Positions 51,701 through 63,180 of a DNA stretch of 64,000 nucleotides are shown here, one piece after another (the stretch's first letter is position 1; every line of letters starts with the position of its first letter). Both the position numbers and the translations under genes were made by a program. The stretch is from Hydractinia symbiolongicarpus (taxonomy: Eukaryota; Cnidaria; Hydrozoa; Anthoathecata; Hydractiniidae). Under the pieces are notes generated by a model that did not search any database, was not told the origin of the DNA, and saw only the letters and a program-made list of their open reading frames with translations. The stretch lies in assembly GCF_029227915.1 (NCBI RefSeq), contig NC_079885.1, forward strand, positions 9,236,001 through 9,300,000, read 5' to 3'.

Positions 51701-54017
51701 GTGTTGTAGTTCCTGAAACACAAAGTAGGCACTTCTTAAATAAGAGTTTATGTTCCCTGATTAGTATATACTTTCAATACTAGATTAAGCCCATCCTACC
51801 AATAAGCTCCTTTTTTAGATAAGTAGATTAAAAGATTTTGCCAAATAAAATAATAAGCGCCGCCCTCCTAAGTCCATCATCAAAATGCAGCATATATTAG
51901 AAACACAAAAAAAGACTAAACAACGATTTTAATTCTGTTTTTTTATTGGTAAATTCTTCCACTTCATTTCTAAATGTGAATATCTTTCTTTTACATCAAT
52001 TCCTCGTGCAGGAATTTAGAATTTTTTTTTATTTATCGCAAAACATTTAAACTTGGCTGAAACAACAAGTCCAATTCTCTTTTTCTCTTTCCCACTACAT
52101 TCGCTATAATTAAATTAGAATGATCTGCTTGAAGATATTGGTTGATCAATTTTAATAACTCGATTGGTATGTGTCTAACAAGAAGCTCTTGTTAATTTTT
52201 ACCATCTGCATCTCCAGGTGTGTTCTAATTGTCTTTTTTGTGCTTGAATGTTTGTACTCCGAAATATTTAAAAGCAGAAATATCAAAATTTGTAATAAGC
52301 GCCACCCTTTTATTAGTGCCGCCCTCTATTAAGCGCCGCATCTAAAAACATTTAATAAGCGGCCCAGCACTTATTTGAGGAAATACGGTAAGCCTAAAAC
52401 CCATGTGGATTCGCTTTAGTTAACTATCACACACTTATTTTTTATGTCAGTGAACTGTCCTAGCTACTACTGCAGGGGTTCCCACTCATTTTGCAAGTAA
52501 CATTTTCAGGATATTTAGGAGAATTTAAGAGGATTTTAGCTGCTTTTTTAGGAGATATTTTCAATAAAAGAAAAGACAGAAAAATTTAGGAGATTTTAAG
52601 AAATTTGAATTAGTGACAAGGGTAATATAAGTCATTCCATAAAAAAAACCATTATACAAATAGAGTTTCATAAATAGTTGTTCTCTAAAAAAATTAAGGA
52701 GATTTTTAGAGTATTTGCAAAAACTCAGGAAATTTTAGGATATTTCAGGATTATTTAGGAGGATTTAATTTTTTTTAGGATTTTTTAGGACTTTTAGGAG
52801 GCGTGGGAACCCTGTACTGACAACAATTCAGAACTTTTCCTCTAAGTTAAAAAAACATTCACAAGTTTCCCGATTCATAACTTTCTGTTATATTTTCCCT
52901 TTAATTAAACAATGTGTTATTGCACTATTGAAAACATTCTAAAATAATAGACGTATACAAACCTTTCCAATAATCCTTCACCCTTAATTTTTTTATCAAG
53001 TGGTTGATTTACATCAAAAGAAAAGGATATACCTGATCCGTTGTTGTATTAGGCAAAAGTAAACCTTTCCTGTTCCCTAAATAGATAAAAATGTTTATTT
53101 ACTAATTTTATGTTTTCTTTACATTCTCCATCTTTGATGAAGCAAAAATGTTTTCTCTGTCTTTGTAATGTTTTTTATTTTTCAAATTTAACACCTTGAC
53201 AATCAAAAATGTTTCTTGCTTCCTAGCTAATCTCGTTTTATAGAAAAATTAGCTTTTAATGACTTGAAGATTGGCATTACATGCAATGTGCATGTGTACC
53301 ATTCTAATAAACTATAAAATGATTATCAAATTTTGCTGAAATCTAATAAACTATACAGAACACACACAACACAAAAATATGTAGCAGGTTATTTATTTGA
53401 ACGCTAAAGGAGTGTATTACATATATGACCTGGAACTTTTAATGTTTTTAAATGGCATGTGAGTTTGAATTATTTATCTATATGTGAATAACAAAAAACT
53501 GAATGCAAACATACCGACAGTCAGTCTTCCAACAATGGGCGTGTCAGCCACAGATGCATGAAACACGGGAATTACATCAGCAAGTTCTCCTTCAAACACA
53601 CTGTTAGTGAACAGAAAACAAATACTATAGCTGTATCAGTAATCATGGAAAGTCTAGGTACAGTCTCAAACCAGTGTGTGAAAAAAGTTGGTTCGAAGGT
53701 AAATTTTTAAAAGAAACTTGACTTTTTACTTTGCAATGCACCTTATAAATTTGCAAATAGCAAGATTCTTCTTTAGAGTTAAGAAGCTTTTATCTATTTT
53801 GACATTTTGTGCAATATATATTATTTCATGTACAATGACAGACCATTATGTTCATTGCTGTTGTGGCAAAACAAAAATATTTACCTGTAAAAGTTTTCTG
53901 AGCCATTAACTCCCACCATGCAATATGTATTTGTTAATTTTGCATAGACACCAATTTCATTGCTATTTTCATACCTCGCTCTTACTGCCATCACTGAATC
54001 TATATAGTATATAATAT
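48768..54017 (-). CDS. EIF6: Eukaryotic translation initiation factor 6
   Basis: Coding exons: 53991-53885, 53600-53515, 53076-53033, 51712-51581, 50573-50463, 50010-49945, 49434-49253, 48777-48768. All have GT/AG borders and matching phases, giving 245 residues, the usual eIF6 length. The protein opens [20 protein letters not shown] and keeps [40 protein letters not shown] and [20 protein letters not shown], all hallmark eIF6 stretches. eIF6 binds the 60S ribosomal subunit, prevents early joining to 40S, and is needed for 60S maturation in nucleolus and cytoplasm. The fold is a five-bladed pentein. The last exon has ten bases and encodes only the end of the split Ser codon, Met, Ala and stop. 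The leader begins at an AG acceptor (54018-54019), 26 bases before ATG. Confidence 0.98.
50574..51580 (-). other. Fourth eIF6 intron, about 1 kb
   Basis: AT-rich, with no recognisable exon, repeat or RNA. Confidence 0.5.
51840..52390. repeat. AATAAGCGCCGCCCT-type repeat fragments
   Basis: ATAAGCGCCGCCCTCCTAAG near 51851 and a cluster at 52294-52388 (AATAAGCGCCACCC, TTAGTGCCGCCCTC, TTAAGCGCCGCATC, TTATTTGAGGAAATACGGTA) share a motif. They look like ends of an old DNA transposon or repeat within the eIF6 intron. Confidence 0.55.
52473..52814. mobile_element. hAT-like MITE in eIF6 intron
   Basis: The 342-base element starts CAGGGGTTCCCAC and ends with the reverse complement of CAGGGTTCCCAC, a terminal repeat of the hAT type (CAGGG...). 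The inside is non-coding and dominated by repeated TTTAGGA motifs. The flanks TACTACTG and TACTGACA are only partly alike, so the usual 8-bp duplication is not clean. Confidence 0.6.
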
Positions 54018-54129
54018 CTAAAATAAAAAAAAATGTGTATACATTCCAATTTTCTTATCTCCTGATATGCGTATAGAATTCAAAGTGACAGAAAAAAAAT
54101 TCAACATATAAACAGTTTCCGGAAGAGTA

Positions 54130-54245
54130 TTTAGAAAAAATTAGTATATATAATATATAGATATTATATACTAATATAATATATAGATATAGATATATAA
54201 TAATAGATATATAGATATATAATATATAGATATTATATACTAATT
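54130..54245. repeat. TATATAGATATTATA repeat upstream of eIF6
   Basis: A 115-base AT-only tract in which AATATATAGATATTATATAC + TAAT occurs at both ends, with ATAGATATAT units between. It lies about 110 bases upstream of the eIF6 leader acceptor. Confidence 0.85.
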
Positions 54246-54509
54246 TTGTCACTGTAGATTTGCAGACTAGGTTATGAGAAATTAGAAATAATTGGATAGT
54301 TACGTGCTATTCGGTTTAATGATTCACTTAGTTCAGCATTAAGCGCAACTGCTATGATGTTATTGCTTATTGCAACCTTTAGAAATCCTGTCTGAGATTT
54401 TGCAATGGAACATACGAAGAAAAATTATACAGTTAAAAACTTCAAAGTAATTAAAAGGACCTGAAAAGGAAATAAAGCCTTGCCAAACATTAATATACTC
54501 TGTTTTGAA

Positions 54510-55800
54510 GTTCGAATAGGTGGCCATCAATGTATATATTTTGATTCAAGAGATTCACAGACAGTTATTGCTCAAGGTGATTATGAAGGCTATACATAGA
54601 GTGCCACGTAAAGTTATTTGGTGGGCTATGAGAAAATTAGGTGTGGATGAGTGGCTGGTTACGATGGTACAGTCTATGTACAGCAATACTAGAAGTCATG
54701 TCAGGATTAACGATTCACTTAGTGATGAATTTAGTGTAAACCTGGGTGTACATCAGGGTTCTGTACTTAGTCCTTTGTTGTTTGTTCTAGTCTTAGAAGC
54801 GCTGTCGATGGAGGTTGTCCATGGGAGTTATTGTATGCAGATGATTTAGTTCTTATAGCAGAGTCGATGGAAGAATTAGGTTTGAGAAGTGGAAGAAAAG
54901 ACTAGAAGAGAAAGGGCTAAGGGTGAACACAGCAAAGTCTAAAGTCATGAATAGTAGCATTGCAGCCAAGCGTGACCTTGTATAGTTGGAAAGTGGCCTT
55001 GTGGAGTTTGCAGGAAAGGAGTTGGTAGTAACTCAATTTTTTGTCAGACTTGCAAGCATTGGGTACATAAGAAGTGCAGTAGTATTGGTGGAAGGTTAAG
55101 AGCTGACATTCAGTTTGTATGCAAGCGTTGCAAAGGTGTGATTATAGAGAATGAAGTATTTCCAGCTTTAATGATGTACAAGAGTGGCTCGTTAGAGATA
55201 GTTGAGAACTTCTGTTACTTAGGTGATATGTTGGGCAGTGAAGGGGTGTTGGAAGAAGTGTTACTTGCAGGATAGGTTCTGCTTGGAAAAAGTTCAGAGA
55301 GTTACTTCCTTTGTTGACTAGCCTTGTCAATTGAGGCAAAAGGTAGGTTGTATGAGGCCTGTGTAAGAAGTGTTATGTTGTACGGTAGTGAGACATGGGC
55401 AGTAAAGCAGGAAGATCTTGACCGTTTAGAAAGGAATGATATGAGAATGGTATGCCAGTCTGAGAGACAGAAAGAGTTCAGATGAGCTAAGAAACAGGCT
55501 AAGTATCCATAAAATTAAAGATGTTATCCAGAGAAGAAGATTGAATTGGCTGGGGCACTTGGAAAGAATGGAGGAGGATAATTAGGTAAGAAAGTGTAGA
55601 GACTTGATAATTCCTGGGGCAAAGGCCAGAGGCAGTTCGAGAAAGACTTGGCAGGAGGTCATAAGGACAGACTTGACAGAGGAAGTTGAGTTTAGATCTA
55701 ACACAGTCTAGATCAGATTGGAAGAAGGTCAATAATATACCCCGTCCAACCCATGCTAGAATGGAAAACGGACGTTAAGCCGTGAATGACGATGATGATG
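54510..55800 (+). mobile_element. RTE-like non-LTR retroposon, 5'-truncated (copy 3)
   Basis: The reverse transcriptase starts inside the palm: RVPRKVIWWAMRKLGVDEWL, then GVHQGSVLSPLLF. After a +1 shift, LLYADDLVLIAESMEE carries the catalytic YADD. Later frames give a Cys/His finger (CQTCKHWVHKKC...CKRC, about 55050-55130) and the C-terminal RLERNDMRMV and LGHLERMEEDN-type end. The tail has GTTAAGC... followed by GATGATGATGAT near 55790. Several frameshifts and stops make it inactive. This is the longest of four copies in the window. Confidence 0.85.
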
Positions 55801-57617
55801 ATAGATATCAGGACATGAAAATTGTACAGCTGCCACACACAACAAATTTGCTACAGCTTCTAGACGTGGCTTGTTCTGCTGGAGCAAAAAAGGCAATAAA
55901 AAACATCAATTTGTAAATTTAGTTGCTGAAGTTTGACACATCTGTCTTTTACCTAGGAGTTTGTCCTGTAAATAAAAGAAAGTATCCAATATTAATCTGA
56001 GTACATTGCAAAAGTAACACATGTGGAATGATGCTGGCAGACTGAAATAGATGTTGTGAATCAAATGCCTCACAAATCACCAAGAAATCTTCAAGAAAAC
56101 CCGTAATTGACGCTAATGTAATCACTCATAGGTACACCAAGTTTGTCTGGCTCCATTGCACTCATAACATCTGCAACAACTTCATTACCAAATCTATGTG
56201 CACTATTGCTTCGAAAATAGAAGAATGTCCTGCAATAACTCCGAAAGGTAAATGTTGGGCCTTGGTCTTTGGTATGCAATAACTTAAAAAGCACACTAGT
56301 CCCCACACCATTCCAAATAAGAGGTTTGGGGAGCTAATATGGCCTAAAATTAAAAAACCAATGAAGCACAAGAGCGGATGGACTTAAAATCTAGAGTTGT
56401 CACTGATGACGAATATGTAAAGAGATTAAGGAGAAAAAACCTGGCAAACAAAAAAAAAATGTCAACCACAGCTATACAAAAAAGGAAAGCAACATAAGCC
56501 CTGAGATTTTTAGATATCCATAAAGAAGAAATGGCCAAGACGACAACAGATAGAAAACAATGATGATGGTTAAGACGAAAGTGCTAAAAAACTATGTCTT
56601 TAAAAAATAGAAGTTTCTATCACAATAGAAATTTTTAAAAAGTCTTATTTCTTTTGTGAAAGTTTTATTTTTGTGTTAATATAAACTGCATTCTACTACA
56701 CAACAAGAGACTGTTAGCTCACCTTAAATGCAGTGTAGTAAAATATAGTAGACTGTGTAGCAAATGAACCAGTGCAGTCCTCACACCTTCGCAAGTGGGA
56801 AGCACATAACGTGTTAAGATTAAGACAAAAGTTTTGCCATTGGCCCGGTTTATTGTTTACACAATTTGCAGACTTTCCGACTTGAATTTTGTCTTAGTAG
56901 TAACCAATCAGGTTTTCTTACAATGGGCCTATACTAAAGTGTGGGCCAGCTAGCTATACTATTCACAAAAGTATGTTGAAAATATTAATAATTTTGTAGG
57001 TGAATAACATACCTGCCTGCCAAACTTATACTACGCAACACACTTATACATCACACAACACATTGTGTAACATAGATAAATGAATATCATTTGTCAACAG
57101 TCCTTGAAAAATACTCTTCAGTTCGGTTAAACTTATATATATATATATACTACTACTGTGTTAGATAAATAAAAATCGTTTGTCAACAGTCCTTTAAAAA
57201 TGCTGCTTAGTTCAGTCTAACTTAGATGTGATTATACATAGCAGATATAAATTGAAAGAAAAGAAAGACTATCACCAATAGCTTGAGATCTGGACTGGAG
57301 TTAGACTGGGGGAAGTGGTTTGCTACTATATTAACGCTGGAAAGAACGCTGGAAAGAACGCTGGAAAAACTCGAAAACACTCCTCTTCACATCACAAGTA
57401 GTCAGGTAATTCTTTCTTTTTTTTTAAACAGATATTTTAATATCGTATTATATATACACACAAACAGAGTCAGAATTTTACACATTATTTCACCATTAAA
57501 CTTCTCTATACATACCGCATGATAAGGAAAACTCTAATAACAAGTGCCGGGTCGGAGGTTCATAAAAAACAATATTTTGGACGAGTTTTCGCGAGTTGTT
57601 CCGAATATCTAAACAAA
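55801..57617. other. Intergenic region with weak open frames
   Basis: A minus-strand frame at 56306-56091 ends GNEVVADVMSAMEPDKLGVP + MSDYISVNYGFS, with amino-acid use more protein-like than its surroundings, but I cannot assign it. Two ~70-base direct repeats lie at 57064-57135 and 57157-57228, sharing TTTGTCAACAGTCCTTxAAAAAT. A GCTGGAAAGAAC unit occurs three times near 57333. Confidence 0.4.
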
Positions 57618-58550
57618 CTATGCCCGTACGGCTTGAATACCCACGCGGAATGGAATAAAACACTTTCTCGTTCGTTTTTGTTTTTTTTTCTTATGAGATA
57701 AGATAAATTTACAACAAACACTTTTACACATTTTGCAATACCAATTCTTGTTGGTTGGACTTCTTAAAAACGCTGTTTGGTATGTTTTCACACATTCCGT
57801 GAAACCATTTTTTGCACTTGTCACACTGCGCCATCCTTTCATTTCCAAAAATACCACAACACACGGTTAGCATATGGTTGTTGATAATTTTGTCCATTTC
57901 ACGCAACGTCAACAATTCTTTTTCACTCAGTAACTGGCCCGGGACAACGTCAGTTTTTCCTGTTTTCTGGGGTGAGGTCAAATTAATGACAGGTGGAGAT
58001 TGAGGCGGAGTTACACAGTATTACAATCTATCACATTGTCGATGAACTCCTCTACAATAAGAAATTTTGATCGATCTATGATAAACGTAACTTTGTTGTG
58101 CTTATGTACATGTGGTTTGTGATGTCACGTCGTGTAGGAAAAAATGTTCTGTTTGTTGGTGAAGGAACCATTTTATCACAAAACAACTTGTTTTGAACAT
58201 ATATCTTTATGTGTCTTTCCATCTCTTTTACTTGCCTTATTCCTTGACCATCGAGTTCGTGAATTTTCGTTATTATTCTTGAATCGATTTGTTGACTGAT
58301 ACCACCGCGCTGAAACGATTTCAAGTTTAATATAATTGCAACAGCGTCCTTAGTGTATTTATACGTTACATTATATTATATTGACAATACCTCCCCTTAC
58401 AAATGGTCTGCGTGGCAATCTAATATTTTTATCCAAATTTCTCTGTTGGTCTTCACTTGGGATTTATTAGCTGCCCATTCATTTTTCAACTTTTTGGCGC
58501 AGTTTTTCTTCCATTCAGTTAACTTGTCTATCTAAATAAACAATAAAATA
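57618..58550 (-). pseudogene. CARF-like / PHD-finger gene fragments
   Basis: Reading leftwards: a Lys/Trp-rich piece (EWKKNCAKKLKNEWAANKSQ), then the exon 58324-58076 with GQGIRQVKEMERHIKIYVQN + KLF and PSPTNRTFFPTRRDITNHMY, a pattern of CARF-like and transposon-linked DNA-binding proteins. Then, after a gap, a PHD finger begins CCGIFGNERMAQCDKCKKWF + HGMCENIPNSVFKK; its end (NWYCKMCK) lies one frame away. The frameshift in the finger, and another in the first piece, point to a decayed gene or element. The family call rests on motif resemblance. Confidence 0.5.
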
Positions 58551-59164
58551 ATATTAGGACGGTGTTATCCTATAGCATTTACGGGTAATCTTGAATGGAA
58601 AAATATTATTTCACCTTGTAATCTGGAAAGGAAACAATATCTCGAAGGATAATTTTCGCTCTAGCTTATTTTCTTTTCTTTCTTTCTTGTGAGAAGCGTT
58701 CCTATCAGTACCATAGGCTTTTTGTTCCAACAACTATAAACGGTATCCCGTCGAACATTATTTGAGAAATGGAAGATTTTTTGTCTTCAAACAAAATGCA
58801 TTTTCCTTTTAATTCAAAAATTTATTTGGATAACTTATTTCCACGCTTAAATTAAAATTTAATTTAAATCACATTTTATGTAGCTATATTCTATTAAATA
58901 TTTAGTCAAAACTTACTGTCTGCACCGAAAGCTACATCCTTAAAGTATTATTGAAGATATTATTTCGGTTTGTCTGTTCAGTATTCATGTTATGTTATTG
59001 AATTTCCGCGCCCGAAGGCGTAGGAAATTCTTTAAAACCGTCGTTTTTTTCTTTTGGAGCATTTTTTGAGAAAAAATCGACCCTGGGATTACATGTTCTC
59101 CGTCACAGATGTAAACTTCGCACCCAAGCTCCCCAACTACTGGGAACTCATCTAAATGATGTTT

Positions 59165-59690
59165 AAGGACAAAATTAGTATTTGTTTTCAACAAAATTTG
59201 GCACAGTTAACAAAAAAGTATGCTGAACATAATGGTGACATAATAATTTTGATTTTTTGCCACCTTAAATGTCATTTTAGGACAAAATTGGTCCAAAAAT
59301 TAAAACTACTTCATTTTCAACAAAAATTGGCAAAGTTAACAAAAAAAGTATGGTGAACATAATGGTGACATCGAAATTTTGATTTTTGTCACCTAAATGC
59401 CATTTTAGGCCAAAATTGATCCAAAAATTAAAACCGTTTTATTTTCGGCTAAATCTGGCACAGTTAACAAATAAAGTATGCTGAAAATGATGATGGTGCA
59501 AAAGTTTGATTTTTGTCACCTAAATGTCATTTTAGGCCAAAATTTAACCAAAAATTAAAACTGCTTTATTTTCGACAAAAATTTGCACAGTTAATAAAAA
59601 AAGTATGCTGAAAATGATGGTCACAGCAAAATTTTGATTTTTTGTCAACTAAATGCCGTTTAAGACCATAAACGTTTCAATCGCAAGACT
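59165..59690. repeat. Tandem repeat, ~118-base unit, about four copies
   Basis: Each unit contains CATTTTAGGxCAAAATTxxxCCAAAAATTAAAAC, then TTGGCACAGTTAACAAAAAA and GTATGCTGAAxATxATGGTGAC. Copies begin near 59175, 59290, 59408 and 59525 and differ by several percent or more. Confidence 0.9.
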
Positions 59691-61558
59691 TACCATGAAT
59701 GTTAGGCTGTATTTTTTGTTAGCAATTTATTTTAAAATGTGAGTTTATTATGACACGTTTCGTTTTGTTTGCGTTTGTTGTAAGATATAATGTCACTTGT
59801 GTGCTTTATCTTCAGAGGTTCATGCACCAAACCTCCTCAAATGTTTAGCACAATAACACAACGAATTAGCTGGTTTTCATCAAATATTTTGGTAGCGAGC
59901 GGAAATTCTTAGAGCCCCCAGGGCTTCTTGTTCATCCTTAAAGTAGTTAGAATACGATGTTCCGGTTTCTATTTCATGTTGCTGAATTATTTCTTGAGCT
60001 TCTCGTAAGGAGTCGACACATTCTGTCTAACTTTCTAAAGCAGTATAGTTTCATTGATTAGAAGAAATGTCTACGACGGTATAACATACACGTTTTTGTA
60101 AAGACAATGAAATGATGTTAAAACGTCATTAAGAAAACCTTGTTCTAAGTTTGTGACCAAATCGTAGCTAATGCAAACAAGTAAAAGTTGTTAGCAAAAT
60201 AATATTTTTTCTTTGCGCTTTTTCTACAATCTCTGGGTTTTTTCCACTTCCATGTCAGATTTACTTTTATGTTTTTGCTCCACTATTATTTTAACAAAAG
60301 GATTATTGCAATTAAAACATCATGAATAATTAATTTATTGTATAGATTTACCAAGTTTTCTTTTACGAGATTGCGCATGATTTTTTTGTATTTTTAAAAT
60401 TTCATCTCTATAATAAATAAATAAAATGCGCGCTATTATAGCTACTGTAGAAGAATTTTAATAATGTATAAACACAAAAATAAAAAATATATTTCTTTAC
60501 ATCGCATCAGATTTAAAGAACGAATCATCTTCTTCGTCACTTGAAAATAGTCATTCTCCATCATATTCTACAACACGAGTATATCAAAAATGACTATTTT
60601 TCACGATAAACAGAGATAAAAATAAAATAAAAAAAACAGTGAATTCACCTATTTTTAAAATCGGTTGAATCAATCTTTGCTTGGTCTTTTTCCATGATAA
60701 TAGATCATAGATTAAAAATTATAACGCAACCAAGAGAAACCGAATCTCGTGTGCGCAGTTTTCGCGCGTCTCATGAATCATCGAGACAAGAATGACCTCC
60801 ATATGTCAGCTACTCGAATTTCTTAAGTTAGTCGCCGAGCAAAATAGGCCCTCCAACCTGGCACTTGTTATTAGAGTTTTCCGCATGATAAGCAGTATTG
60901 CAACCATCATGAATTTAAACTACGCAGTTGCAACACATCCCTTGCTACTCGGGCCCCAATAATATTTTGATGATCGCGCGCCGCGCGCACATTATCATTA
61001 CGTTTCTTTCAACCCTGACACACCTCCGCGTATCGATCGCGGGGGGATAGAATGTGCTACACAACATCCTCTCATCTTCATATAAAAAACACTACAGGCC
61101 CTGGGTTCGAGGTTGAACATCCTGTCTCTACATAGGATACTCTGAACTTGATGGCTAACCGTTGAACCGTTGTTTTTTGAATATTTGGTTTTTCTCGTCA
61201 AAGTTTATGCCTTTAGAAATTATAAATCACTAGCAAAACACGAAGGTTTTTTCACGCGAAGTCATAGATCATTTTTGGGAACACGAAAGTTTTTTTTACA
61301 ATAGATTAATTTCTTAGGTTTTGGACATTTGAGAAAGTTTATTTACGAACCTTATTGTGAATTTGTGGAACTGTCTGCCTCCCTTAAAGTAACACAACGA
61401 ATTGCTGAAATATTATACAAGAAGCCCAGGGGCTTGAATATTTCCGCCATTAGCTATATACAAATTTTTCTGACATTGACGGGCTTATTATTCCTCTGAA
61501 GGAACGCGTGTCTGTGGGTAAAGTCGCAAACAAAGAGTAAATAAGTAATTAAGTAGCC

Positions 61559-61804
61559 AATGGAAAGTTTTGACATCCTTGGGGATTCCATCCTAACGCC
61601 TGGCTCTTCCTCCCTTGTGACTGTAACTATGTTATATTACCGCTAGGATATCTATAGTATTGCTCTAACTTGCTGGCCTGCCACACAGGCCGATTAGCGA
61701 TCAGTAGATGGCACCAAATGAGCTGACAACACTACATTTAAAGTGCGCCGAAGTGAGGACTCGAACTTAAAACCTGATTAAAAGCGAATGCTGTACCGGT
61801 GAGC
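61559..61804 (-). mobile_element. tRNA-derived SINE, copy B
   Basis: Minus strand, head at about 61804. A good B box (AAGTTCGAGTCCTC, complement of 61755-61768) and an A-box-like start mark the tRNA-derived head. The body aligns with 9996-10250 over TCCTTGGGGATTC, ACCGCTAG and GGCACCAAATGAGCTGACAA. Confidence 0.75.
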
Positions 61805-62674
61805 AAATTGATATCTCGTTGTTCAGACCGATAAGAACTCCTTTCTTTTATTAAATTATCCCAACCCCCAACCAAACAGAAATTTCGAAAATCACGATTA
61901 ACTCAGTGAGGATACATACCTTAAACTCAGGGACTTAGAAATAGTTTGAGTTTTTTTAACTGTGCTGATTAAAAACTCGCCAAAGGATGGCATACTTAGC
62001 GTGCCGTTATTGCTTATGGGTTCTATTAATTATATTATGGTGCGCATGTGCAAGAAAAGTTTTGCGCCTTGATGAGACAAGTGAATAACAAGCAAGGCCT
62101 AATAAATGAAAATGTAATAATCGAGTTTACAATTTAGCCGTGGATATTTATTAATCTTTAAACTTTAAACTTTTAATAACACAAAGAGAAAATTATCATC
62201 ATCAAACGCTTAAGCTACGTAAAGATATACGTAGTTCTCTGAGAGTTTGTCTAGTCTTTTTTGTATATCTTTATATGGATATTGGAGGCTCAAAACTGGT
62301 ATAAAAAAGTTGTTCAAACTTTTTAGATGACTAGCTTAGCTAGTAGTCAGCTAGCTAGCTATAAACCTTTTAAATATTTCCGCAGGAAGAACAAACCTTT
62401 TCTCAGCAAGCTCCCGCTTTTTTAAGGCCACGCAGTTGTTGGAGCCAGAAGGGCTTATCGATAGCTATAGCTATAGATGTTTGTAGCTGCCATTTCTGTA
62501 ATTTTCTCATGGTATTGAACTGAATATTTACCCACAGTAACAGTAAAAACTTGAAAGACTTCATAAATATTCTGAAAAATTGATGGAAATTGCCCAGAAA
62601 CCCCTAAATGTAACCAGCTAGTAATAGTTTTTACTTAAATTACATATAGCTTACACTAAAATTACAAAATACTT

Positions 62675-63180
62675 AGGGTCTTATCATCATTCTCATCATT
62701 CTCGGCTTAACATCCGTTTTCCATGCTAGCACGGGTTGGATAGGGTATATTAATGGCCCTCTTCCAATCTGATCTAGACTGTGTTAGATCTAAACTCAAC
62801 TTCCGCTGTATCAATTCTGTCCTTATAACCTCCTGCCAAGTCTTTCTTGGTCTGCCTCTGGGCTTTGCCCCAGGAACTATCAAGTCTCTACACTTTCTTA
62901 CCCAATTATCCTGCTCCATTCTTCCCAAGTGCTCCAGCCAATTCAATCTTCTTATCTGGATAACATCTTTAATTCTACAGATACTTAGCCTGCTTCTTAG
63001 CTCATCTGAACTCTTTCTGTCTCTCAGACTGGCATTACACATCCACCTAACCATTCTCATATCATTCCTTTCTAAACGGTCAAAATCTTCCTGCTTCACT
63101 GCCCATCATGTCTCACTACCGTACAACATAACGCTTCTTACACAGGTCTTATACAACCTACCTTTTACCTCAATAACACT
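62675..63180 (-). mobile_element. RTE-like retroposon 3' end (copy 4)
   Basis: A clean 130-codon frame (63099-62707) gives the C-terminal part: DFDRLERNDMRMVRWMCN, SSDELRSRLSICRIKDVIQI, LNWLEHLGRMEQDNWVRKCR and GAKPRGRPRKTWQEVIRTEL. It ends with ATGATGA-like repeats on the far left (62675-62700). It is 5'-truncated at about 63180 and is the least damaged of the four copies, so probably the youngest. Confidence 0.85.

Larger units (their letters stand above)
58551..62674. other. Long non-genic region
   Basis: No supported gene. It holds the tandem array at 59165-59690 and the SINE at 61559-61804. A GC-rich island-like patch lies at about 60965-61050 (CGCGCGCCGCGCGC, then TATCGATCGCGGGGGG), unlike its AT-rich surroundings. 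Confidence 0.5.

Noticed and set aside
54305-54405. Possible minus-strand exon upstream of eIF6 (reads GFLKVAISNNIIAVALNAEL)
   Set aside because: Plausible amino-acid content and an AG border, but no family, no clear partner exon and a stop soon after; not enough to call.
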